A stretch of 64,000 nt of DNA from Celeribacter sp. PS-C1. GTDB taxonomy: Bacteria; Pseudomonadota; Alphaproteobacteria; Rhodobacterales; Rhodobacteraceae. A program made the translations under genes and the position numbers. The stretch lies in NCBI RefSeq assembly GCF_019429625.1, contig NZ_JAHXRW010000003.1, positions 62,001 through 126,000 of the forward strand, read 5' to 3'. Shown here in pieces: positions 42,674 through 51,806 of the stretch. The notes under the pieces are model-generated. The model made no database searches and had not been told where the DNA came from. It saw only the letters and a list, made by a program, of their open reading frames with translations. Within the stretch, counting starts at the first letter, position 1; each line of letters opens with the position of its first letter.

Positions 42674-43567
42674 GTGAACGCGGGATTTTACATCCTTCTC
42701 GGGCTGGGAGCCGTCGTGCTCCTGGCCCTTTTTTACGGGTTCTGGATCGAGCCCGCCTGGCGTCTGCGTATCAAACGCCATCGGGTCGAACATCCGGCTT
42801 GGGGCGCGCGTGCGCCCATGCGGATCGTGATCATTTCCGATCTTCACGCGGGCGCGCCCTATATTCCCTTGTCGCGGGTTCAGAGAATTGTGCGAAAAGC
42901 CAACCGCTTACAGCCGGATCTTGCGGTGCTTTTGGGCGACTATGAGGCCGCGCATCGTTGGACATGGGGCCAGTTGGACAAAGATGACATTATCGGCGCA
43001 TTAAAGCCCTTTACCGGCGAACTTGGGACCTACGCCGTTCTTGGCAATCACGACTGGTGGCAGGATTTCGCGGCGGCCAAGGATCGCGTGCCCTGTGCTG
43101 CGCAAAAGGCGCTGACGCGTCACGGCATTCCGTTGCTGGACAATGAGGCGGCCAGATTGACGCATGAGGGGGGAGACGTCTGGCTCATCGGTCTGGGCGA
43201 TCAACGCCCCTATGACGAGGGACCCGACGGCGAGGGGTTCGACGATTTGGATGCGGCCATGCGCGAAGTCACCTCAGAGGCGCCGGCGATCCTGTTGGCC
43301 CATGAACCCGAGCTGTTCCCGCATGTCCCTGAGCAATGCCTCCTGACCCTGTCCGGCCACACCCACGGCGGACAAATCCGCATCGGCAACCGCTCTCCCA
43401 TTATCATGGCGGCGGAAAACGAAACCTATTCTTATGGGCGCTACGAGGCCGAGGGTCGTGTGTTGATCGTCTCCGGCGGCATCGGATGTTCCGAATATCC
43501 GGTGCGGATCAATATGCCGCCTGAAATTACGGTCGTAACGCTCTGCGGCCCGGAGACCATATCATGA
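42674..43567 (+). CDS. Membrane-anchored metallophosphoesterase (YaeI/LpxG-like)
   Basis: A 297 aa calcineurin-like phosphoesterase with an N-terminal membrane helix (about 5-25). The metal motifs are DLHAGAP (about 56), VLLGDYEA (about 86), LGNHDWW (about 122), and the pair LLAHEP and SGHTHGGQI (about 240). The family includes the lipid A precursor hydrolase LpxG and YkuE/YaeI; the substrate here is not known. The GTG start follows sodB closely. It overlaps the next gene by 4 bp. Confidence 0.87.
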   Translation: MNAGFYILLGLGAVVLLALFYGFWIEPAWRLRIKRHRVEHPAWGARAPMRIVIISDLHAGAPYIPLSRVQRIVRKANRLQPDLAVLLGDYEAAHRWTWGQLDKDDIIGALKPFTGELGTYAVLGNHDWWQDFAAAKDRVPCAAQKALTRHGIPLLDNEAARLTHEGGDVWLIGLGDQRPYDEGPDGEGFDDLDAAMREVTSEAPAILLAHEPELFPHVPEQCLLTLSGHTHGGQIRIGNRSPIIMAAENETYSYGRYEAEGRVLIVSGGIGCSEYPVRINMPPEITVVTLCGPETIS

Positions 43568-44727
43568 CTCGTCCACTTCCCAACGCTTGGACCCTGACGC
43601 CAGAAATGCGCGCCGAGGCAGTGGCTTTGCGTCACGAATTGCATCGCTTTCCAGAAGTCTCGGGCGAAGAATATGAAACTGCCAAGCGTATCGCAAAGCA
43701 GATGCGTATTCTCGACGCTGAGGTGATCGAAGGGCTGGGTGGCACAGGGGTCGCCGCCGTCTTTGGCGCTGGCGCGAAAACCCTGATGATCCGGGCGGAG
43801 CTGGACGCTTTGCCGATCCTCGAAGAGTTCGGACCTACGTATCGGTCTCTCAATGAGGGCGTCGGGCATCTGTGTGGCCATGACGGCCATATGGCGACGC
43901 TCTATGCGGTGGGACGGGCCTTGTCGGAGCGCGCGCCTGAGTGCCGCGTCGTTCTGTTGTTCCAGCCCGCCGAAGAGACCGGGCAGGGCGCGCGGGCGGT
44001 GATGGCCGATCCGAAATTTGCTGCGCTCACCCCAGATCTGGCGATCTCTTTGCACAACCTGCCAAAGCTGCCCCTGGGGGCTGTGGCCTTGCAAGAGGGC
44101 CCTGTAGCCTGCGCGTCGCGCGGGCTTCATATCCGTTTCACCGGCCAGACCTCGCACGCTGCGCGGCCCGAAAATGGCCGTTCGCCCGGTCTTGTGCTGT
44201 CGGAACTGATCCCTGCCTTGGGCGCGCTGTCGCGCGATTTGCCGACCGAAGACCCGGGATTTCGCCTCTGCACCGTCACCCACGCGCGTCTCGGCGTGCC
44301 GTCCTTTGGTATCAGCCCGGGCGAGGCGGAGTTGCAAGTGACTCTGCGTACATTGTTGAACAGCGAAATGTCGGCGCTTGAGGCCGAGGCCCGCGCGCTG
44401 ATCGAAACCTCTGCCGCCGCTTTCACGCCGGAGATCACCATCCACGATGCCTTTAGCCATTCGGTCAATGCGCCCGAGGCGACGGCTCTGTTGGAAGAGG
44501 CGGTGAGAGGCCTGCCGCGTGTCGAGGGCGCGATCCCGATGCGTCCCTCTGAGGATTTTGGCCTTTTCGGCACTGAAATCCCGGCGGCCATGTTGTTTTT
44601 GGGGTCGGGCGAGGATCAACCAGAATTGCACAACCCGGATTTCGACTTTCCCGATGCGCTTATTCCCTTGGGGGCGGAGATTTTCCTCAATGCAATTCAG
44701 GCCTTTTGCAGTGGAGACATTGTTTGA
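43564..44727 (+). CDS. M20-type amidohydrolase (hippurate hydrolase-like)
   Basis: The 387 aa protein is of the M20D group, cleaving N-acyl amino acids. It has ELHRFPEVSGEEYETA, LDALPILE, the metal site HLCGHDGHMA (about residue 100), FQPAEETGQGARAVM (about 135), the dimerisation domain start HIRFTGQTSHAARPENGRSP, and PSEDFGLF near the C-terminus. Its ATG overlaps the phosphoesterase stop codon. It is followed directly by an unknown gene. Confidence 0.88.
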   Translation: MTRPLPNAWTLTPEMRAEAVALRHELHRFPEVSGEEYETAKRIAKQMRILDAEVIEGLGGTGVAAVFGAGAKTLMIRAELDALPILEEFGPTYRSLNEGVGHLCGHDGHMATLYAVGRALSERAPECRVVLLFQPAEETGQGARAVMADPKFAALTPDLAISLHNLPKLPLGAVALQEGPVACASRGLHIRFTGQTSHAARPENGRSPGLVLSELIPALGALSRDLPTEDPGFRLCTVTHARLGVPSFGISPGEAELQVTLRTLLNSEMSALEAEARALIETSAAAFTPEITIHDAFSHSVNAPEATALLEEAVRGLPRVEGAIPMRPSEDFGLFGTEIPAAMLFLGSGEDQPELHNPDFDFPDALIPLGAEIFLNAIQAFCSGDIV

Positions 44728-45353
44728 ACGCCATCTCGACCTATGCTGAGTTTCGCGCGGCCTTTCTGGCGCGGATCAAAGCGGCGGCTGTCACTTTTGA
44801 TCCGTTGCTGCTGAGTTTCATGGACGGTTTGGGGGCTGCGGGGCATTTTCAGATCGGTGGCGAGACCATTGTCACCATGGAAGACCCGATGCGACCGGAC
44901 GGTTTGACGAGCGATGTCTACTTCTGTCAGCCGCCAGATCTGGTGCGGCATTGGTTCGGTGAGGGCGGATACGAGGATCAGATCGTTCCCTTCCTTCACG
45001 CATCGAGCACCGGGTCCTATATCGCGCTCTGGCAGCTTGCGGGGCAGCCTCAGCGTTACGTTTTTTTAGGCGACGAGGGCGAGTGCCTGACACTCGCGGA
45101 GCGGGCGGAGGATTTGATCAGGCTCTTGGCGACAGGCTATATCGAGATCTATGGGCGCGAGTCCTTGGAGGACACCGCCGAGGAACAGTTTGAAGACAGC
45201 TTTGAGGAGGATTTCACGCCGCCAGCTTTGGCCAGGTCCCTCTGTTTCGAGTTGACCGGTCAAATTCCGTCCGAAAGCTTTGCATCCCATCTCCCTTTCG
45301 CGCCGGGCAAGGACCCGTTCGAGGCCTTCGTGGCGAAGGCGATTGGCCTCTAG
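44724..45353 (+). CDS. Unknown protein with SMI1/KNR4-like features
   Basis: A 209 aa acidic protein. The order of segments (DPLLLSFMDGLGAAGHFQIGG, a loop, GSYIALWQLAGQPQRYVFLGDEGECLTLAERAEDLIRLLATGYIEI) recalls the SMI1/KNR4 fold, but the likeness is weak. The tail (about 160-185) is rich in Glu/Asp. I start at the TTG at 44724, which overlaps the M20 stop codon and has a GTGGAG site 6 bp upstream. It belongs to the same run of close-packed genes from sodB onward. Confidence 0.6.
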   Translation: MNAISTYAEFRAAFLARIKAAAVTFDPLLLSFMDGLGAAGHFQIGGETIVTMEDPMRPDGLTSDVYFCQPPDLVRHWFGEGGYEDQIVPFLHASSTGSYIALWQLAGQPQRYVFLGDEGECLTLAERAEDLIRLLATGYIEIYGRESLEDTAEEQFEDSFEEDFTPPALARSLCFELTGQIPSESFASHLPFAPGKDPFEAFVAKAIGL

Positions 45354-45438
45354 GCTGTGCAATGCGGACCAAGGGCATCAAGCGTCCTGTGCATTTTTGT
45401 TTCTTGCAAAGCGCCGGTGAAAGGCGCTTTGTCCGGCC

Positions 45439-46389
45439 ATGACTGAAACGCAAAAAGGCTGGGTCGCGCTCCTCTTGGCACAGACCCTCTGGGGCATCGC
45501 GCCGCTCTATTACAAAGCGATGGACATGGTTCCGGCGACAGAGATTCTGGCGCATAGAACGATTTGGACATTCGTGCTCTTTGGCATCTGGATCGTGTTC
45601 AAGCGGCGTTTGGGCGAGTTCTGGCGCCTGATCAGCGGCCCGCAGCAGCGCAAGGTGATCTTTGCGGCAATGTTCATTTCGGTCAACTGGGGTCTCTTTA
45701 TCTATTCCGTGCAATCGGGGCAGGCGCTAGAGGCGGCCTTTGGCTACTATGTCTTTCCGCTCGTCGCCACTTTGGTCGGTGTCGTTGTGTTCAAGGAACG
45801 TCTCTACGGGCTGCAATATCTCGCGATTGTCTTGGCGGGGATCGCGGTATTGGTGCTGGGCATCGGGATTGGCACCCTGCCGTGGATTGCGCTCACGTTG
45901 GCGGTGACTTTTTCGATCTATGGCGCGATCAAGAAGACCTTGGTCGCCGGGCCGTTTCTCTCAGTCGCGGGGGAGGTCGTGTTTTTGGTGCCTCTTGCGC
46001 TGATCGGTCTCGCGGGAATTCATCTTTACGGCTGGGGCGGCACGGAGACCCAAGTTGCCGGCAATTTCGGCAGTTCTTGGTACATGTCTCTTATGCTGAT
46101 CGCCTCGGGCGTTGTGACCGGCGTGCCGTTGATCTTTTTTGCCGCCGCCGCGCGTCGTCTGCCGCTCAACATCGTCGGCATGGGGCAATATCTCAATTCA
46201 ACGCTACAGTTTCTTCTGGCAGTCTTCGTCTTTTCAGAACCCTTCACCCATTGGCACGCCATTGCAATGCCGATGATTTGGATCGCGCTGGCGCTCTACA
46301 CGCTGGAAGTGCTGCGTCAGGACCGTTCCGCACGTAGGGCACGCAGGGCTTCGACCAGTTCTGCGACCGTTTCCGCCGTCTCGAAATAG
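45439..46389 (+). CDS. rarD: RarD/EamA family transporter
   Basis: A 316 aa inner-membrane protein with ten predicted helices. The start TQKGWVALLLAQTLWGIAPLYYKAMDMVPATEILAHRTIW and GVFKERLYGLQY-like second repeat are the RarD pattern. RarD-type proteins resemble chloramphenicol-sensitive protein and drug/metabolite exporters; the substrate is unknown. No ribosome site is seen before the ATG; a hairpin (45408-45430) ends 8 bp before it. The last 73 bp overlap the convergent LOG-type gene. Confidence 0.88.
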   Translation: MTETQKGWVALLLAQTLWGIAPLYYKAMDMVPATEILAHRTIWTFVLFGIWIVFKRRLGEFWRLISGPQQRKVIFAAMFISVNWGLFIYSVQSGQALEAAFGYYVFPLVATLVGVVVFKERLYGLQYLAIVLAGIAVLVLGIGIGTLPWIALTLAVTFSIYGAIKKTLVAGPFLSVAGEVVFLVPLALIGLAGIHLYGWGGTETQVAGNFGSSWYMSLMLIASGVVTGVPLIFFAAAARRLPLNIVGMGQYLNSTLQFLLAVFVFSEPFTHWHAIAMPMIWIALALYTLEVLRQDRSARRARRASTSSATVSAVSK

Positions 46390-46907
46390 CTTGAGGTTGA
46401 AATGGGCGCGAAGCCTTCGCTGATCACATGTTCGATCAGTGCCTCAAGTGGCTGCCAATAGCCCTCGGTCGACAAGAGAAAGATCGGCTTTTCATGCAGG
46501 CCGATCTGTTTCCAGGTCAGAACCTCGAAAAACTCGTCCAGAGATCCCGCACCACCAGGAAGCACCACGATGGCGTCCGAGTTCATGAACATCACCTTTT
46601 TGCGCTCATGCATATTCTCGGTGATGATGAAGCGTGTGAGGTCGCGTTTACCCACCTCTTTCGGCAACAGATGCGTTGGGATCACGCCAAAGGTCTCGGC
46701 GCCGTTTGCCTGCGCCGCGCGCGCAACGGCGCCCATCAGACCGACATCGCCCGCGCCATAGACCAGACGCCACTCCTCACGCGCGATGGCCTCTCCCATT
46801 TCGATCGCGGCGGCCTCGTAGCTGTCCTTGTGACCCGGGCGCGAGCCGCAGTAGACGCAGACGGAAAACGGCGTGGAATATGGCGCGGAAACAGGCGTAT
46901 CGGACAT
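46317..46907 (-). CDS. LOG family nucleotide hydrolase (TIGR00730)
   Basis: A 196 aa Rossmann-fold protein of the LOG/cytokinin riboside 5'-monophosphate phosphoribohydrolase group. Motifs are VYCGSRPGHKDSY, VYGAGDVGLMGAVARAA, and the active-site loop VVLPGGAGSLDEFFE (PGG-x-GS-x3-E; here Ala replaces the usual Tyr/Phe). ENMHERK holds the conserved Arg and Glu. In bacteria these enzymes split the base from nucleoside monophosphates. The ATG at 46907 is chosen; the 3' end overlaps rarD by 73 bp. Confidence 0.9.
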   Translation of the reverse strand: MSDTPVSAPYSTPFSVCVYCGSRPGHKDSYEAAAIEMGEAIAREEWRLVYGAGDVGLMGAVARAAQANGAETFGVIPTHLLPKEVGKRDLTRFIITENMHERKKVMFMNSDAIVVLPGGAGSLDEFFEVLTWKQIGLHEKPIFLLSTEGYWQPLEALIEHVISEGFAPISTSSYFETAETVAELVEALRALRAERS

Positions 46908-47066
46908 GGCATATACTTTCAAAAAAGGAAGTCTTTGACCCTTGTTAGACCCCTTGCTAGGCTCCCTCAAGTCTTGATCGAGGCGCTGATCGCCGCAAGC
47001 TGTTCCGCGAGGACGGCATGCCGTTGCGGGTGCACTGTCTCGGCGGGGGAAACATAAGGACAAGAG

Positions 47067-48347
47067 ATGTCGAAAACGAACGGATGGATGCTGCCCGCCG
47101 CAGGTGTAGGCGTGGCGGTGATTGTGGTGGCGATCGGAGCAACGCTCTATCTCGCGCGGCCTCAGCCGGAAACCGATACAGCGGCAGAGACAGCACAAAC
47201 CGCCGTTGCGCTTTCTGGCACGGAGGCGCCTGCAGCGGTTGTGGACATGGCTGCGCCTGCATCGGACCAAGGCGCGACCTCCGAGGCCACGCCGGAGGTG
47301 GCCGAGGCCTCCGCCCAGCTCTATCCTGCCTTCGATCTGGTCCGCATTCCGCCAGACGGGCTCGCGACGGTGGCCGGGCGCGCAGAACCCGGGGCGACGG
47401 TGTCCATTCTGGTTAACGGCCAAGAAGTGACAAACACCGAAGCCTCCGCGCGTGGCGAATTCGTCGCGCTGTTTGATCTGCCCGCCTCGGGAGAGGCACG
47501 CGAAATGCGTTTGGTGTCCAAATCCGCGACGGAAGAGGCGCAAGAGCTTGCCAGTGCGGAAACCGTGCTGATCGCCCCAGCCAGCGCTCCACCAAAATCG
47601 CCTGTCTCTTTGGGAGACGAGACCGACGTGCCGCCCGATCTCTCGTCGGGGAGTGGCCTGTCCGGCACGGCGGAGAGCACGGGCGTCGCGGTTGCAACGC
47701 AGGTGTTGGAAAGCGCGGGGCAGGAGGCCGGAGGATCGGCGGAACAGCCGACCGTATTGATGGCGGATGACGAGGGCGTCAAAGTGTTGCAACAAGCGGG
47801 CACAGCGTCCGCAGAGTTGCGCATTGATGCGGTCACCTATGATCCGGAAGGCCGGGTGTTCGTCTCTGGCCGCGCCGCACCTTGGGCAGAGCTTTTGATT
47901 TACCTCGACGGAGTGTTTTTGACCGAGGCACGCGCGAGTGCGGACGGCCAATGGCGGCGCGAACTCGAAGAGGTTGCTGCAGGACGCTATACGCTACGCG
48001 TCGATCAGACCGGAGCCGAGGGCGCCGTGATCAGCCGCGTCGAAACCCCATTCCAGCGCGAAGAGATCGCCAAACTGGCCGAGATCGCATCGGGACCTGC
48101 GGAGGGCGTGGAAACCACGGTAGAGACGACGGAGGTGGCCGCAACGGAAGTCGCAACAGCTGCATCCAACAGCCCACAGCCCCGCATTGCCTCGGTTACC
48201 GTGCAGCCAGGCAACACGCTTTGGGGCATTGCGTCTGAGCGGTATGGCGATGGTTATCTCTATGTCCGCTTGTTCGATGCGAACCGTGCGCAAATCCGCG
48301 ATCCGGACCTCATCTATCCGGGGCAGATTTTCGACCTTCCGGAATAA
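47067..48347 (+). CDS. LysM peptidoglycan-binding protein with a membrane anchor
   Basis: A 426 aa protein. A single N-terminal helix (about 8-30) anchors it. Then comes a long Ala/Glu/Thr-rich linker (about 32-90), an Ig-like or all-beta region (about 95-350, for example RIPPDGLATVAGRAEPGATVSILVNG and VSGRAAPWAELLIYLDG), and a C-terminal LysM domain (about 375-426, VQPGNTLWGIASERYGDGYLY...DLIYPGQIFDLPE). This is a common Rhodobacteraceae envelope protein; no enzyme domain is visible. A structural role in the periplasm is inferred. Confidence 0.82.
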   Translation: MSKTNGWMLPAAGVGVAVIVVAIGATLYLARPQPETDTAAETAQTAVALSGTEAPAAVVDMAAPASDQGATSEATPEVAEASAQLYPAFDLVRIPPDGLATVAGRAEPGATVSILVNGQEVTNTEASARGEFVALFDLPASGEAREMRLVSKSATEEAQELASAETVLIAPASAPPKSPVSLGDETDVPPDLSSGSGLSGTAESTGVAVATQVLESAGQEAGGSAEQPTVLMADDEGVKVLQQAGTASAELRIDAVTYDPEGRVFVSGRAAPWAELLIYLDGVFLTEARASADGQWRRELEEVAAGRYTLRVDQTGAEGAVISRVETPFQREEIAKLAEIASGPAEGVETTVETTEVAATEVATAASNSPQPRIASVTVQPGNTLWGIASERYGDGYLYVRLFDANRAQIRDPDLIYPGQIFDLPE

Positions 48348-48356
48348 GAGTTTGAG

Positions 48357-48397
48357 CGAGAGGCATCGCCGCTGCGCGAATATGCCTCTCGTGTTTT
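48357..48397 (+). terminator. Terminator of the LysM protein gene
   Basis: Stem CGAGAGGCAT/ATGCCTCTCG (10 bp) with a 15-base loop, then TGTTTT. Confidence 0.75.
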
Positions 48398-48471
48398 GCG
48401 CGAAGAGCGCTTGCGGCTAAGGCGGTCTTGCATCAAGTTGCGCGCCTGTTGCAAAAGTGAAAGGCAGCTCT

Positions 48472-50310
48472 ATGCGTGGCAATCGCCCTTTGAGAGTGAC
48501 CGATGGACCGAAAAATGGCTGGGCGGTGATCCGCGCGGTCATTCCCTATTTCTGGCCTGACAAAACGGCGGAAGACGCCGGCAAAACCAAAGCGCGTGTG
48601 ATCGTCGCTATGGTGTTTTTGTTGGCGGCCAAGCTGGTCACGGTCGGCACGCCGGTGCTCTACAAAGCCGCTGTCGATGCGCTCGCGGGAGACGGGCAAT
48701 CCGCGGCCTGGATGCTGGGCGCGGGCGCTGTGGGGCTGACGGTCGCCTACGGCATGGCGCGGCTGATGACCAACGGGTTCAACCAGCTCCGCGATGTGAT
48801 CTTTTCGCCTGTGGCGCAGTCAGCGCTGCGGCAACTGGCGCTTGAGACCTTCAACCACATACACGCGCTTTCGATGCGCTATCACATCACCCGCAAAACC
48901 GGTGGTCTGTCGCGCATCATCGAGCGCGGTGTTAAGGGCGTGGCCTTTCTGTTGCGTTTTCTGGTGTTTTCCATCGGGCCTCTGGCGTTGGAACTGCTGA
49001 TGGTTCTGGTGGTCGTCTCCTTTGCCTTCGGGCCGACCTATATGCTCGTGCTGTTGGCTACAATCGCGATCTATATCCTCTTCACCTTCAAAGTCACTGA
49101 GTGGCGCGTGAAGCTCCGCAAGGAGATGAACGATCAGGACACGGACGCGAACCAAAAGGCCGTCGACAGCCTGTTGAATTTCGAGACAGTGAAATATTTC
49201 GTCGCCGAAAAACGCGAAGCGGCCCGCTATGACAAGGCCATGGAGGCCTATGAAGTCGCCGCCAACAAGACCGCCTATTCGCTTGGGTTCCTGAACTTCG
49301 GCCAGTCGTTTTTCATCACGGGCGGGCTGGTGATCGTTATGGTCATGGCCGCCATCGGCGTGCAGAACGGTCAGATGACCGTGGGCGATTTCGTCATGGT
49401 CAACGCCTATATGATCCAGATCACCATGCCTTTGAATTTCCTCGGCACGGTCTACCGCGAAATCCGTCAGGCTTTGGTGGATATGGAAGAGATGTTCGAA
49501 CTGCTGCACCAACCGGCCGAGATCAAAGACGCCCCCCATGCGCCGGACATCAAGGTCACGGGCGGCACGGTCACTCTGAACGCTGTTGAATTCGCCTATG
49601 ATCCGGCGCGACCGATCCTGAAAGGTGTCGATCTTGAGGTGCCGGCGGGCAAGACCATTGCCATCGTCGGTCATTCCGGCTCTGGAAAATCCACTATCGG
49701 GCGGCTCTTGTTCCGGTTCTATGATGTGACCGGCGGAAGTCTTCAGATCGACGGGCAGGACATTCGCGCGGTGACACAAGAAAGCCTGCACCGCGCCATC
49801 GGCGTCGTGCCGCAGGACACGGTGCTGTTCAACGATACGATCCGCTACAACATCGGTTACGGGCGCGATGGCGCCACCTATGAAGAGATCGTCGCTGCTG
49901 CGAAAAAGGCGCAGATTCACGATTTCATCATGGCCCTGCCGGAAGGCTACGAGACGCAAGTGGGTGAGAGGGGATTGAAACTCTCGGGTGGCGAAAAACA
50001 GCGTGTCGGTATTGCGCGCACGTTGTTGAAAGACCCGCCGATCTTGCTGTTGGACGAGGCCACGTCGGCTTTGGACACCCGCACGGAGCAAAGCATCCTT
50101 GGCGCGCTGAAACTCGCGGGCGAGGGGCGTACGGTGATCACCATTGCGCACCGCCTTTCCACCATTGCCGACAGCGACGAGATTGTCGTCTTGGACGCGG
50201 GTCAGGTGATCGAACGCGGCACGCATGAAGCGCTTTTGAAACAGGGCGGCGCCTATGCGGCGATGTGGTCGGCACAGGCCGAAGACCGCGAGGCGGAAGA
50301 TGCCGCATAA
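48472..50310 (+). CDS. Atm1-type ABC exporter (half transporter)
   Basis: A 612 aa fused membrane/ATPase half transporter that would work as a dimer. Six helices (about residues 40-310) precede the nucleotide-binding domain: Walker A GHSGSGKSTIG (about 402), signature LSGGEKQR (about 505), Walker [13 protein letters not shown]. It belongs to the ABCB7/Atm1/HMT1 group, which exports glutathione conjugates and helps with cytosolic Fe-S supply or heavy-metal tolerance. The ATG at 48472 has an AAGGCAG site; a GTG 5 codons upstream is an alternative. Confidence 0.9.
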   Translation: MRGNRPLRVTDGPKNGWAVIRAVIPYFWPDKTAEDAGKTKARVIVAMVFLLAAKLVTVGTPVLYKAAVDALAGDGQSAAWMLGAGAVGLTVAYGMARLMTNGFNQLRDVIFSPVAQSALRQLALETFNHIHALSMRYHITRKTGGLSRIIERGVKGVAFLLRFLVFSIGPLALELLMVLVVVSFAFGPTYMLVLLATIAIYILFTFKVTEWRVKLRKEMNDQDTDANQKAVDSLLNFETVKYFVAEKREAARYDKAMEAYEVAANKTAYSLGFLNFGQSFFITGGLVIVMVMAAIGVQNGQMTVGDFVMVNAYMIQITMPLNFLGTVYREIRQALVDMEEMFELLHQPAEIKDAPHAPDIKVTGGTVTLNAVEFAYDPARPILKGVDLEVPAGKTIAIVGHSGSGKSTIGRLLFRFYDVTGGSLQIDGQDIRAVTQESLHRAIGVVPQDTVLFNDTIRYNIGYGRDGATYEEIVAAAKKAQIHDFIMALPEGYETQVGERGLKLSGGEKQRVGIARTLLKDPPILLLDEATSALDTRTEQSILGALKLAGEGRTVITIAHRLSTIADSDEIVVLDAGQVIERGTHEALLKQGGAYAAMWSAQAEDREAEDAA

Positions 50311-50363
50311 AATCTGATCCAAATCGCAGGTTCACGCGTTAGCCTTCTAAAGAAGGAAAGACT

Positions 50364-51761
50364 ATGGTTTCGATTTGGTGGATCAGGCGGGATTTTCGCC
50401 TCGACGACAACCCCGCGCTGGTCGCAGCTGCCAAGGCCGGGCAGGTGGTGCCGGTGTTCATTCGTGATATCACGGTCGACGGACTTGGGGCTGCGCCGAA
50501 ATGGCGGTTGGGGCTTGGGCTCGACCATCTCAGGGAGCGGGTCGAAGAGCTGGGCGGCAAGGTGGTCTTGCGCCATGGCTCAGCGAAGGATCATCTTTTG
50601 GCATTGGTCGACGAGTTGGGTGCAACAGGCGTCTATTGGAACCGGCTCTACGACAAAGCCGCCATCGCGCGTGATACCGAGGTAAAATCCGCATTGAAAG
50701 AGGCGGGTGTTGAGGCGCAGTCGTCAAATTCGCATCTTCTGTTCGAACCCTGGACGGTCGCGACCAAGACTGGCAGCTATTACAAGGTGTACACGCCGTT
50801 CTGGAAGTCCGTGCGCGATCATCCCGTGCCGGAGCCTTTGACGAGACCTGAGATACCATGGCCGGACACATGGCCTGCAAGCGACAGCCTGAAGGACTGG
50901 CAACTGGGTGCTGCGATGCGTCGGGGCGCCGAGGTGGTCCTGCCGCATTGTCACATCGGCGAGGCGGCGGCCAACGGGCGGCTCTCGGCCTTTCTTCAGC
51001 ATCATGCGAATGACTACAAAACGCGGCGCGATTTTCCCGCCGAACCGGTCTGTTCCGGCCTGTCGGAAAACCTGACCTATGGCGAAATCTCCCCACGCCG
51101 CATCTGGTTCGCGGGCTGGCAATCGATGGAGGAGGGCGCAAAGGGCGCGGAACATTTCCTTAAAGAGCTGGTCTGGCGCGAGTTTGCCTATCATCTTTTT
51201 TATCACGAACCCGATCTGCCAGAACAAAACCACCGCGAGGGCTGGGACGATTTCCCGTGGCGTAAGGACAATAAGGACGCCGAGCGCTGGCGTCAGGGCC
51301 GCACCGGCGTACGTTTCGTCGATGCTGCGATGCGCGAGATGTTCGTCACCGGCGTGATGCACAACCGCGCGCGGATGATTGCGGCGTCGTATCTGACCAA
51401 ACACCTGCTGACCGATTGGCGGGTGGGGCTCAGATGGTTCGAGGACTGTCTCATCGACTGGGATCCGGCGTCGAATGCCATGGGCTGGCAATGGGTGGCG
51501 GGATGCGGTCCCGATGCGGCGCCCTATTTTCGGATTTTCAATCCCGACGGGCAGGCGGAGAAATTCGATTCCGCTGGCACCTATCTGCGCCGCTGGATCG
51601 CCGAAGGGCAGGCGCGCCCGACCAAGACCGCTCTGTCCTATTTTGAGGCTGTGCCAAAATCCTGGGAACTGTCGCCTGAGGACGCCTATCCTGAGCCGGT
51701 GGCGAGCCTCAAGGAAGGTCGCGAAAACGCACTTGCGGCCTATGAGACATTGAAAGGGTGA
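50364..51761 (+). CDS. phrB: Deoxyribodipyrimidine photolyase
   Basis: Light-driven repair of cyclobutane pyrimidine dimers. The 465 aa protein is a class I photolyase. The N-terminal antenna domain (about 1-130) begins IWWIRRDFRLDDNPAL. The FAD domain (about 200-465) has YGEISPRRIWFAG, KELVWREFAYHLFYHEPD, and the GVRFVDAAMREMFVTGVMHNRARMIAASYLTKHLLTDWRVG segment with the flavin-binding residues. A cryptochrome role cannot be excluded by sequence. Confidence 0.93.
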   Translation: MVSIWWIRRDFRLDDNPALVAAAKAGQVVPVFIRDITVDGLGAAPKWRLGLGLDHLRERVEELGGKVVLRHGSAKDHLLALVDELGATGVYWNRLYDKAAIARDTEVKSALKEAGVEAQSSNSHLLFEPWTVATKTGSYYKVYTPFWKSVRDHPVPEPLTRPEIPWPDTWPASDSLKDWQLGAAMRRGAEVVLPHCHIGEAAANGRLSAFLQHHANDYKTRRDFPAEPVCSGLSENLTYGEISPRRIWFAGWQSMEEGAKGAEHFLKELVWREFAYHLFYHEPDLPEQNHREGWDDFPWRKDNKDAERWRQGRTGVRFVDAAMREMFVTGVMHNRARMIAASYLTKHLLTDWRVGLRWFEDCLIDWDPASNAMGWQWVAGCGPDAAPYFRIFNPDGQAEKFDSAGTYLRRWIAEGQARPTKTALSYFEAVPKSWELSPEDAYPEPVASLKEGRENALAAYETLKG

Positions 51762-51806
51762 CGAAATCTCAGTTTGCGCTAAACTCGTAACAACGAGTGA
51801 GGTGAG

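Noticed and set aside
44706-44723. Earlier TTG start of the gene at 44724
   Set aside because: The GTGGAG ribosome site falls after the earlier TTG and at the right distance for the TTG at 44724.
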